From the NCBI GenBank assembly GCA_013696235.1, contig JACCYY010000089.1:1-10764 (forward strand): a stretch of DNA of 10,764 bases. The letters are read 5' to 3'. Shown here one piece after another: positions 1 to 5,492 of the stretch. The first letter of the stretch is position 1. Each line of letters starts with the position of its first letter. The stretch comes from Sporichthyaceae bacterium (GTDB lineage: Bacteria; Actinomycetota; Actinomycetes; JACCYY01). The translations under genes were made by a program, and so were the position numbers. The notes below the pieces were generated by a model that had not been told where the DNA came from, made no database searches, and saw nothing but the letters and a program-made list of their open reading frames with translations.

Positions 1-1230
1 CTCCTCGTCGCGGTCCCGCACCCGGACGACGAGACGCTCGCGCTCGGCGGCATCCTGAGGCACCTGGACGAAGCCGGCGTCGAGCTGAGCCTCGTGATCG
101 TGACCGGCGGCGAGGCCGCGTACGGCGACGGTCCGGCCGGGGCGGAGGCACTCGGTCGGACCCGGCGCGGTGAGCTGGCCGCGGCGATGGCCGCACTGGG
201 TGTGCAGCCGACCGTGACCTGGCTCGGCTGGCCGGACGGCCTGGTCGCCGATCACGAGGCTGAGGTGACCGCAGACCTGGCGCGCTCCCTCACGGCCGGC
301 CGGGAGGGCACCCGGACGGTCGTGCTCGCGCCCTGGGTGCACGACCCGCACCCTGACCATCAAGCGGTCGGCCGGGCGGCTGGCGCCGCCGGGCGCCGGG
401 CGGGGCTCGACCCATGGTCCTACCCGGTGTGGATGCGCCACGGGCACGCTCCGGACGACCCCGCGGTGCCGTGGGCGCGGCTCCGCCGGATCGTGCTCTC
501 GGCCGAGGACCGCGCGGCCAAGCAGGTGGCGATCGCCTGCCATCGCAGCCAGCTCACCGGGCCCGATGGCCGCGGCCCGGTGCTGCCGGCCGAGCTGGTC
601 GAGCACTTCTCCGACGGTCACGAGCTGCTCGTCACGCCGGCCCCGGCGGCGGACGACGCGGGCTGGCACTTCGACGCGCTGTACGAGGGCAACCCGGACC
701 CCTGGGCAGCCGGGACGAGCTGGTACGAGGCGCGCAAGCGGGCCGTCCTGCTGGCGGCGCTGCCGCTGGAGCGCTACCAGCTGGTCTGGGAACCCGGGTG
801 CTCCCTCGGGGTGCTGACCGCGGCGCTCGCGGTACGCGCCGACCGCGTGGTCGCGAGTGACGTGAGCCCCCGAGCGGTCGCGGCGGCGGCGCGCCGCTCG
901 GCCGGGTTCGGGCACGTCGAGGTGTCCGTCGCCCGCCTGCCCGACGACCCGCCACCGATCCGACCCGGCACCGCTGACCTCGTCGTGCTGAGCGAGGTGC
1001 TCTACTACCTCGAGGCGCCGGCTCGGGTCCGGGCGCTCGACCTGGCCGCCGAGCTCGTGTCACCGCAGGGGCACCTGGTCGTCGTGCATTGGCGCGGCCA
1101 TCCCGTCGACGCGCACTGCTCCGGCGAGGAGGCGAACCACGAGGTCCTCGCTCGGTTCGGAGACCCGTTGGCACACCACCTCGACGAGCGATTCGTGCTC
1201 GACGTCATCCGGGCGGGCCCCGGTGGTTGA
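1..1230 (+). CDS. PIG-L/LmbE deacetylase fused to SAM-dependent methyltransferase (5' partial)
   Basis: The reading frame is open from the first base, so the start lies upstream; 409 residues are visible. The N-terminal half is a PIG-L/LmbE zinc deacetylase. The metal motif PHPDDE is at visible residues 6-11 and the second motif HPDH is at 117-120. Members of this family remove acetyl groups from N-acetylglucosamine-type sugars (for example MshB). From about residue 222 a class I methyltransferase begins, with a NodS-like lead-in (YEGNPDPW) and SAM-binding motif I, EPGCSLG, at 264-270. The acidic end of strand 2 follows as ASDVSP and a motif IV-like stretch as LVVLSEVLYYLE. The ATG at 94 cannot be the start because the catalytic PHPDDE lies before it. 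The stop overlaps the start of the downstream glycosyltransferase, which indicates translational coupling. Domain assignment is firm. The substrate and product are unknown; a sugar or amino-sugar is inferred. Confidence 0.9.
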   Translation, partial: LLVAVPHPDDETLALGGILRHLDEAGVELSLVIVTGGEAAYGDGPAGAEALGRTRRGELAAAMAALGVQPTVTWLGWPDGLVADHEAEVTADLARSLTAGREGTRTVVLAPWVHDPHPDHQAVGRAAGAAGRRAGLDPWSYPVWMRHGHAPDDPAVPWARLRRIVLSAEDRAAKQVAIACHRSQLTGPDGRGPVLPAELVEHFSDGHELLVTPAPAADDAGWHFDALYEGNPDPWAAGTSWYEARKRAVLLAALPLERYQLVWEPGCSLGVLTAALAVRADRVVASDVSPRAVAAAARRSAGFGHVEVSVARLPDDPPPIRPGTADLVVLSEVLYYLEAPARVRALDLAAELVSPQGHLVVVHWRGHPVDAHCSGEEANHEVLARFGDPLAHHLDERFVLDVIRAGPGG

Positions 1231-2014
1231 CGTCGTGGTGGTCGTGCCAGCCCGCGACGAGGAAGCGCGGATCGCCTCGTGCACCCGCAGCGTGAGGCGC
1301 AGCCTGGCGCACGCAGTGCGGACCGGGGCGGTCGACCGGGGTGCGATCGTCGTGGTCGGCCACCGATGCCTCGACGACACGCTCGGGCGGGCTCAGTCCG
1401 AGCTGGCCGGCGGCCGGCACGCCCTGCTTGCCGAAGCCGGCGCGACGACCGTCGGTGAGGTGCGCGCGCTCGGCGTCCGAGCCGCGATCGACCTCCTCCC
1501 GTACGGTGCCCGCGCCTCCCGCCGGGGCGGCGTGTGGGTGCTCAGCACGGACGCGGACACCGTGGTCCCGCTGACCTGGGTGGTGGACGTGCTCCGGCAC
1601 GCGCGCGACGGCAACACGCACGCGGTCGTCGGGATGGCCCGGCTCGCCGGCGACCGTCTCGTCACGCCACATGCCCACGCCGCGTACCGCCGGATCATCG
1701 AGGCCGGGCTCCGTGGCCGCGAGCACGACCACGTCTACGGCGCCAATCTCGCGGTCCGCGCCGACGCGTACGCCGCGGTCGGCGGGTTCGGTCCCGTGGT
1801 GCTGGGGGAGGACCAGGCACTGGTCGACGCCCTCGCCCAGCAGGGCTTCGTCGTGGCTCGGCCGCGGGACGTCGTCGTCGCAACGAGCGGGCGGCGCCAC
1901 GGCCGGGCGCCCGGCGGACTCGCCGACCTCCTGGCCCGGCTCGACGGTCTGGGCGACGCCCGGGGTGCCGGGCCCCGAGCCGGCGAGTTGAGCGCGCGTC
2001 CGCAGGTGGCGTAG
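1223..2014 (+). CDS. Glycosyltransferase family 2 (GT-A fold)
   Basis: A 263-residue protein starting at GTG 1223, inside the last codons of the preceding gene (8-bp overlap, coupled translation). The N-terminus VVVVVPARDEEARI (residues 4-17) is the nucleotide-sugar-binding start of GT2 enzymes. STDADT (108-113) supplies the DXD metal/UDP-sugar motif (D110, D112). YGANLAVRADAYAAVGGF (172-189) and GED (195-197, the likely catalytic-base region) complete the fold. There is no transmembrane helix, so the enzyme is probably cytosolic or peripheral. The segment that is often a VVDDxSxD-type motif reads VVVGHRCLDDT (43-53), a deviation seen in small actinobacterial GT2 proteins. Its context implies that it acts on the same molecule as the deacetylase-methyltransferase. 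The acceptor and donor are not readable from the sequence. The last codons carry the promoter of the ribosomal operon. Confidence 0.88.
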   Translation: MVDVVVVVPARDEEARIASCTRSVRRSLAHAVRTGAVDRGAIVVVGHRCLDDTLGRAQSELAGGRHALLAEAGATTVGEVRALGVRAAIDLLPYGARASRRGGVWVLSTDADTVVPLTWVVDVLRHARDGNTHAVVGMARLAGDRLVTPHAHAAYRRIIEAGLRGREHDHVYGANLAVRADAYAAVGGFGPVVLGEDQALVDALAQQGFVVARPRDVVVATSGRRHGRAPGGLADLLARLDGLGDARGAGPRAGELSARPQVA

Positions 2015-2017
2015 ACT
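1988..2017 (+). promoter_or_regulatory. Housekeeping (sigma-70/HrdB-like) promoter for the infA operon
   Basis: TTGAGC at 1988-1993 and TAGACT at 2012-2017 are separated by 18 bp. This is a good match to the actinobacterial principal-sigma consensus (TTGACA / TAnnnT). The -10 begins on the TAG stop codon of the glycosyltransferase gene, so the promoter is embedded in the end of the upstream gene. Transcription would start near 2023-2025, giving an infA leader of about 210 nt. Inferred from sequence only. Confidence 0.72.
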
Positions 2018-2021
2018 CATC

Positions 2022-2209
2022 GGTCGGCTGTCAGCCGGCTCCCGACGCATGACCGCGGCAAGGTCATGGTGCGTCTTCCAGAGCCGTACGGACGCCCGTC
2101 GGAGTTCTCGGTGCTGCTTTGGGTGCTGTTTCTCCGGGGCACGCCGTCAGACCGCCAAGTGACCCACCAGTTCGGCTGCTCGACCACGTGTCGGGCAGCG
2201 CAGCGATGA
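2022..2209 (+). promoter_or_regulatory. Structured 5' leader of infA (three stem-loops)
   Basis: This is the untranslated stretch between the promoter and infA. Hairpin A: 2022-2029 with 2033-2040, core CGGCT/AGCCG and loop GTC. Hairpin B: CATGACC (2048-2054) with GGTCATG (2062-2068), loop GCGGCAA, extended by GACG (2044-2047) with CGTC (2072-2075) across a 3-nt bulge. Hairpin C: GCTGCTCGAC (2175-2184) with GTCGGGCAGC (2190-2199), ten pairs including one G-U, loop CACGT, ending 33 nt before the infA start. Such a leader could be a cis-regulatory RNA for ribosome-component synthesis. No family was recognised and the function is inferred. Confidence 0.5.
2066..2209 (+). CDS. Candidate upstream ORF (47 aa) in the infA leader
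   Basis: The frame runs from ATG 2066 to TGA 2207-2209. It encodes a peptide with a hydrophobic stretch ([11 protein letters not shown]) near residues 15-25. Its stop overlaps an ATG at 2206 (ATGA) that is in frame with infA. The start lies inside the arm of hairpin B and AAGG (2060-2063) precedes it by only 2 nt, which is a poor ribosome site. Third-position G/C is visibly lower than in neighbouring genes. It may be a leader peptide or merely RNA structure without coding role. No homologue is recognised. Confidence 0.22.
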   Translation: MVRLPEPYGRPSEFSVLLWVLFLRGTPSDRQVTHQFGCSTTCRAAQR

Positions 2210-2232
2210 CCGGCAACAGAGATGCGGAGGAC

Positions 2233-2454
2233 ATGGCCAAGAAAGAAGGGGCCATCGAGATCGAGGGCACCGTCGTGGAGTCGCTCCCGAATGCAACGTT
2301 TCGGGTTGAGCTCGCGAACGGGCACAAGGTTCTCGCGCACATCAGCGGCAAGATGCGGATGCACTACATCCGGATCCTGCCCGACGACCGGGTCGTGGTC
2401 GAGCTCAGCCCGTACGACCTGTCGCGCGGCCGCATCGTCTACCGCTACAAGTAA
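2233..2454 (+). CDS. infA: Translation initiation factor IF-1
   Basis: A 73-residue protein beginning [12 protein letters not shown] and ending RGRIVYRYK, the full length and hallmark ends of bacterial IF-1. It is a single OB-fold protein that binds the ribosomal A site of the 30S subunit with IF2 and IF3 during initiation. Conserved stretches include [17 protein letters not shown] and HISGKMR. The frame is open upstream to ATG 2119 and ATG 2206, but family alignment fixes the start at 2233. A strong GGAGG (2226-2230) lies only 2 nt before that ATG, an unusually tight spacing that might damp translation. It is the first gene of the operon and is followed 18 bp later by rpmJ. Confidence 0.98.
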   Translation: MAKKEGAIEIEGTVVESLPNATFRVELANGHKVLAHISGKMRMHYIRILPDDRVVVELSPYDLSRGRIVYRYK

Positions 2455-2472
2455 ATCGGTCTGGAGACAGTG

Positions 2473-2586
2473 ATGAAGGTCAAGCCGAGCGTCAAGAAGA
2501 TGTGTGACAAGTGCAAGGTGATCCGCCGTCACGGGCGGGTCATGGTGATCTGCGACAACCTGCGCCATAAGCAGCGGCAGGGCTGA
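2473..2586 (+). CDS. rpmJ: 50S ribosomal protein L36 (zinc-ribbon form)
   Basis: A 37-residue protein starting [14 protein letters not shown]. It carries the zinc-ribbon ligands Cys11, Cys14, Cys27 and His32, so this is the zinc-binding (C+) form of L36, a small 50S protein that binds 23S rRNA. GGAGA (2463-2467) sits 5 nt before the ATG. Many actinobacteria also encode a zinc-free L36 paralogue used under zinc starvation; none is in this window. The gene follows infA closely, then a 151-bp spacer with RNA structure precedes rpsM. Confidence 0.97.
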   Translation: MKVKPSVKKMCDKCKVIRRHGRVMVICDNLRHKQRQG

Positions 2587-2619
2587 ATCGCAACCTCGAG
2601 CGTTCCCGCTCGACCGGTG

Positions 2620-2737
2620 CCTGCCCCGTGAGGGCAGTCCCGGTCGCCACCCCCGGCACGGAGGCCGGGGACCCGCTGGGCAGGCGGGACCGCAGGAACG
2701 CGACAGACCTCCGTACGACGAAAGGACGACCTGCCCG
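2620..2737 (+). promoter_or_regulatory. Candidate RNA switch or autoregulatory leader before rpsM
   Basis: The rpmJ-rpsM spacer holds CTGCCC (2621-2626), GGGCAG (2632-2637), GGGCAGG (2678-2684) and CCTGCCC (2730-2736). The last touches the rpsM ATG at 2738. The first pair forms a 5-nt-loop hairpin. CCCCGGC (2651-2657) and GCCGGGG (2664-2670) form a second hairpin, which CGGTC/GACCG plus GCC/GGC (2641-2648 with 2683-2692) can enclose. Pairing of 2678-2684 with 2730-2736 would mask the start region and loop out the ribosome site AAAGGA (2721-2726). It excludes the enclosing helix. Gene position parallels the E. coli alpha-operon leader bound by S4; homology is not claimed. Confidence 0.4.
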
Positions 2738-3118
2738 ATGGCACGACTCGTAGGCGTCGACCTCCCCCGCGACAAGCGGCTCGAGGTGGCGCTGACCTAC
2801 ATCTTCGGCATCGGCCGGACCAGGGCCCAGCAGACTCTCGCAGCGACCGGCGTCAGCCCGGACCTGCGGGTGCACGAGCTGGGCGACGAGGAGCTAGTCA
2901 AGCTTCGCGACTGGATCGAGGCCACCTACAAGATCGAGGGCGACCTGCGCCGTGAGGTGCAGGCAGACATCCGCCGCAAGGTCGAGATCGGCTGCTACCA
3001 AGGCATCCGCCACCGCCGTGGCCTGCCGGTCCGCGGCCAGCGCACCCACACGAACGCGCGCAGCCGCAAGGGTCCGCGCAAGGCCATCGCCGGCAAGAAG
3101 AAACCGGGCAAGAAGTGA
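2738..3118 (+). CDS. rpsM: 30S ribosomal protein S13
   Basis: A 126-residue protein with the S13 N-terminus [20 protein letters not shown], the helix-two-turn-helix-like segment [11 protein letters not shown] (22-32), and the conserved basic block [18 protein letters not shown] (91-108). The lysine-rich tail (GKKKPGKK) reaches the P-site tRNA in known ribosomes. S13 sits in the head of the 30S subunit and contacts L5 in inter-subunit bridge B1b. The start is fixed by alignment; AGGA (2723-2726) is 11 nt upstream, slightly long, and the intervening bases can pair with upstream GGGCAGG. It is followed by a 93-bp spacer and rpsK. Confidence 0.98.
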   Translation: MARLVGVDLPRDKRLEVALTYIFGIGRTRAQQTLAATGVSPDLRVHELGDEELVKLRDWIEATYKIEGDLRREVQADIRRKVEIGCYQGIRHRRGLPVRGQRTHTNARSRKGPRKAIAGKKKPGKK

Positions 3119-3129
3119 GCTACTACTCG

Positions 3130-3190
3130 CCGAGGGGCTCCAGTCCGGTGGTTGCTCGCTCGTCGCACCGGCTCGGGTTAGAACACCCCG
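3130..3190 (+). promoter_or_regulatory. Imperfect stem-loop in the rpsM-rpsK spacer
   Basis: CCGGTG (3145-3150) pairs with CACCGG (3166-3171) over a 15-nt loop. Immediately outside, CCGAG (3130-3134) can pair with CTCGG (3172-3176) across a one-sided 10-nt bulge. CGGG (3174-3177) can alternatively pair with CCCG (3187-3190), just before the rpsK ribosome site AAGGAG (3197-3202). The spacer holds no gene. Function, if any, is unknown. Confidence 0.25.
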
Positions 3191-3211
3191 ATCTCGAAGG
3201 AGTTCGTAAGT

Positions 3212-3616
3212 ATGCCCCCTAAGTCCAGGGCTCAAGCTGCGAAGAAGGTGCGGCGCAAAGAGCGGAAGAACGTCACCCACGCGCACGCGCACATCAAGAG
3301 CACCTTCAACAACACGATCGTCTCGATCAGCGACCCGGCGGGCAATGTCATCGCCTGGTCCAGCTCGGGCTCCGTCGGCTTCAAGGGCTCCCGCAAGTCG
3401 ACGCCGTACGCGGCGCAGATGTGCGCGGAGGCCGCGGGTCGTCGCGCCCAGGAGCACGGGGTGAAGAAGGTCGACGTCTTCGTGAAGGGCCCCGGCTCCG
3501 GCCGGGAGACCGCGATCCGCTCCCTGCAGGCCGTCGGGCTCGAGGTCGGCACGATCCAGGACGTCACCCCCATGCCGCACAACGGCTGCCGCCCGCCCAA
3601 GCGCCCCCGCGTCTGA
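3212..3616 (+). CDS. rpsK: 30S ribosomal protein S11
   Basis: A 134-residue protein. A basic N-terminal extension (KVRRKERKN, 12-20) precedes the S11 core, with [15 protein letters not shown] (27-41), [14 protein letters not shown] (56-69) and the C-terminal [21 protein letters not shown]11 lies on the 30S platform beside S6/S18/S21 and the mRNA exit path. The HNG near the C-terminus corresponds to the site where E. coli S11 is known to form isoaspartate. AAGGAG (3197-3202) is 9 nt before the ATG, a strong site. Only 19 bp separate it from rpsD. Confidence 0.98.
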   Translation: MPPKSRAQAAKKVRRKERKNVTHAHAHIKSTFNNTIVSISDPAGNVIAWSSSGSVGFKGSRKSTPYAAQMCAEAAGRRAQEHGVKKVDVFVKGPGSGRETAIRSLQAVGLEVGTIQDVTPMPHNGCRPPKRPRV

Positions 3617-3635
3617 CCAGGAGACGACACCGATC

Positions 3636-4241
3636 ATGGCTCGTTACACCGGACCACTCACCAAGAAGTCCCGCCGTCTCGGCATGGACCTCGTCGGCGG
3701 CGACAAGGCGTTCGAACGCCGCCCGTACCCGCCGGGCCAGCACGGCCGCGGCCGGGTCAAGGAGAGCGAGTACCGCCTCCAGCTGCACGAGAAGCAAAAG
3801 GCCCGCTACACCTATGGCGTGCTGGAGAAGCAGTTCCGGCGCTACTACGAGGAGGCGACGCGCAAGTCCGGCAAGACCGGTGACGCGCTGCTGCAGATCC
3901 TCGAGTCGCGGCTGGACAACGTCGTGTACCGCGCGGGTCTGGCCAAGACCCGGCGGCACGCCCGCCAGCTCGTGAACCACGCGCACTTCACGGTGAATGG
4001 CCACAAGGTCGACATCCCGTCGTACCGCGTGCAGGGCCACGACATCGTCGACGTGCGGGAGAAGTCGCGTGACATGACCCCGTTCATCATCGCTCGCGAG
4101 ACGCACGGCGACCGGACCCCTCCGGCCTGGCTCGAGGTCCTGCCGACCGCCCTGCGGATCCTGGTCCACCAGCTCCCGACCCGCCAGCAGATCGACACCC
4201 AGGTCCAGGAGCAGCTCATCGTCGAGCTGTACAGCAAGTAG
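3636..4241 (+). CDS. rpsD: 30S ribosomal protein S4 (zinc-free form)
   Basis: A 201-residue protein starting MARYTGPLTKKSRRLG. Some S4 proteins carry a CxxC zinc knuckle near residues 9-12; here the positions are Thr-Lys-Lys-Ser and the protein has no cysteine, so this is the C-minus type common in actinobacteria. The S4 RNA-binding domain is clear at about 89-155 (LESRLDNVVYRAGLAKTR, then HFTVNG). The C-terminus LPTRQQIDTQVQEQLIVELYSK is typical. S4 is a primary 16S rRNA-binding assembly protein, and in E. coli and Bacillus it represses its own operon or gene through leader RNA. That makes it a candidate ligand for the leaders in this operon (inference). AGGAGA (3619-3624) precedes the start. 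Confidence 0.98.
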   Translation: MARYTGPLTKKSRRLGMDLVGGDKAFERRPYPPGQHGRGRVKESEYRLQLHEKQKARYTYGVLEKQFRRYYEEATRKSGKTGDALLQILESRLDNVVYRAGLAKTRRHARQLVNHAHFTVNGHKVDIPSYRVQGHDIVDVREKSRDMTPFIIARETHGDRTPPAWLEVLPTALRILVHQLPTRQQIDTQVQEQLIVELYSK

Positions 4242-4247
4242 CTCCAG

Positions 4248-4270
4248 CCCGGTCGCGGACCGCGACCGGG
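4248..4270 (+). terminator. Perfect 10-bp hairpin in the rpsD-rpoA spacer
   Basis: CCCGGTCGCG (4248-4257) and CGCGACCGGG (4261-4270) are perfectly complementary with a 3-nt loop, GAC, starting 7 bp after the rpsD stop. There is no U-tract, only TGTGGTTG. It could be a partial (attenuating) terminator, an RNase processing site or a 3'-end stabiliser that sets the ratio of S4 to the alpha subunit. Full termination is unlikely because rpoA must be expressed, unless the weak TTGCCC-17-TAGCAG (4276-4304) acts as a promoter. Confidence 0.45.
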
Positions 4271-4306
4271 TGTGGTTGCCCAGCACGATCAACGCAAGTA
4301 GCAGTC

Positions 4307-4330
4307 GTGGCGACAAATAGCGGTCGCCGC
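4307..4330 (+). promoter_or_regulatory. Second stem-loop just upstream of the rpoA ribosome site
   Basis: GTGGCGAC (4307-4314) pairs with GTCGCCGC (4323-4330), eight pairs with one G-U, around loop AAATAGCG. The ribosome-binding sequence GGAAGGAA (4332-4339) begins 2 nt later. The helix leaves the site exposed but could modulate access. No known motif recognised. Confidence 0.3.
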
Positions 4331-4347
4331 CGGAAGGAACGTCACAC

Positions 4348-5397
4348 GTGCTCATCGCCCAGCGCCCCAACCTCACCGAAGAGCCCATCGACGACGCGCG
4401 CTCGAGGTTCATCATCGAACCGCTCGAGCCCGGCTTCGGCTACACGCTCGGCAACTCGCTGCGCCGCACCCTCCTCTCGTCGATCCCCGGTGCAGCCGTC
4501 ACGAGCATCCGCATCGACGGCGTGCTCCACGAGTTCACCACCGTCCCCGGGGTGAAAGAGGACGTCACCGACCTGATCCTCAACGTGAAGCGGCTCGTGG
4601 TCTCCTCCGAGCACGACGAGCCGGTCGTCATGTACCTGCGCAAGCAGGGACCCGGCGACGTCACCGCCGCGGACATCACCCCGCCGGCGGGGGTCGAGGT
4701 GCACAACCCCGACCTTCACATCGCCACCCTCAACGGCAAGGGTCGGCTCGACATGGAGCTGACCGTCGAGCGCGGCCGCGGGTATGTCTCCGCGACCCAG
4801 AACACCAGCCCGGACCAGGAGATCGGCCGCGTACCGGTCGACTCGATCTACTCACCGGTGCTGCGCGTCACCTACCGGGTCGAGGCCACTCGGGTGGAGC
4901 AGCGCACGGACTTCGACCGCCTCGTCGTCGAGGTCGAGACCAAGCACTCGATGTCGCCGCGCGACGCGCTCGCCAGCGCCGGGAAGACCCTCGTCGAGCT
5001 GTTCGGGCTGGCTCGTGAGCTCAACCTGGAGGCCGAGGGCATCGACATCGGCCCATCTCCGAGCGACGCCGCGCTCGCGGCTGACCTCGCGCTGCCGATC
5101 GAGTCCCTCGAGCTCACGGTGCGGTCGTACAACTGCCTCAAGCGGGAGGGTATCCACTCCGTCGGCGAGCTCGTGGCCCGCAGCGAGCCCGACCTCATGG
5201 ACATCCGCAACTTCGGCGCGAAGTCGATCGACGAGGTCAAGGCGAAGCTGGCATCCATGGGCCTCGCGCTGAAGGACAGCCCGCCCGGATTCGATCCCGA
5301 GTCGGTCGTCGGGGCCTACGACGACGACGAGGACGGGGACGAGGTCTTCGTCGACGACTCGGACAACAACGGGCTTGCCGAGACCGAGCAGTACTGA
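4348..5397 (+). CDS. rpoA: DNA-directed RNA polymerase subunit alpha
   Basis: A 349-residue protein starting at GTG 4348, with GGAAGGAA (4332-4339) at proper spacing. Family alignment agrees ([12 protein letters not shown]). The N-terminal dimerisation and beta/beta'-binding domain covers about 1-230 and includes the signature [20 protein letters not shown] (29-48). The C-terminal domain (about 245-312) contains [11 protein letters not shown] (259-269). Arg259, Asn262 and Lys292 match E. coli Arg265, Asn268 and Lys298, the residues that contact UP-element DNA and activators. An acidic tail of about 35 residues (DDDEDGDE) follows, typical for actinobacteria. It is co-transcribed with the ribosomal genes, linking polymerase and ribosome supply. 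Confidence 0.98.
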   Translation: MLIAQRPNLTEEPIDDARSRFIIEPLEPGFGYTLGNSLRRTLLSSIPGAAVTSIRIDGVLHEFTTVPGVKEDVTDLILNVKRLVVSSEHDEPVVMYLRKQGPGDVTAADITPPAGVEVHNPDLHIATLNGKGRLDMELTVERGRGYVSATQNTSPDQEIGRVPVDSIYSPVLRVTYRVEATRVEQRTDFDRLVVEVETKHSMSPRDALASAGKTLVELFGLARELNLEAEGIDIGPSPSDAALAADLALPIESLELTVRSYNCLKREGIHSVGELVARSEPDLMDIRNFGAKSIDEVKAKLASMGLALKDSPPGFDPESVVGAYDDDEDGDEVFVDDSDNNGLAETEQY

Positions 5398-5401
5398 CCC
5401 G

Positions 5402-5455
5402 CACGGGGGCTCCGCCCGCGTGATCCCCTTAAGGACTTTCGGGGGCTGCGCCCCG
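5402..5455 (+). promoter_or_regulatory. Two GC-rich hairpins in the rpoA-rplQ spacer
   Basis: Hairpin one: CACG-G-GGGC (5402-5410) pairs with GCCC-G-CGTG (5414-5422), eight pairs, one G-G mismatch, 3-nt loop TCC. Hairpin two: CGGGG (5440-5444) pairs with CCCCG (5451-5455), loop GCTGCG. Between them is the 8-bp palindrome CCTTAAGG (5427-5434). Neither has a U-tract. They may mark an mRNA processing or attenuation point before rplQ. AGGAG (5480-5484) serves rplQ. Confidence 0.35.
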
Positions 5456-5492
5456 ACAGCCTGACGCCACAGAACCCACAGGAGAGCAGATC

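Noticed and set aside
94..96. ATG 94 as start of the deacetylase-methyltransferase gene
   Set aside because: The catalytic PHPDDE motif is encoded at 16-33, upstream of this ATG, so the gene starts before the window.
1205..2050. 281-residue open frame on the minus strand opposite the glycosyltransferase
   Set aside because: It is the mirror of a GT2 gene with clear DXD and GED motifs; its own translation shows no domain and has a shadow-like composition.
2119..2232. N-terminal extension of IF-1 from ATG 2119
   Set aside because: IF-1 is highly conserved in length (about 72-73 residues), and MAKKEG at 2233 with GGAGG just before it is the canonical start.
4276..4304. Internal promoter TTGCCC-17-TAGCAG for rpoA
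   Set aside because: The -10 lacks the conserved final T and the -35 is poor, so it is noted only as a weak possibility.
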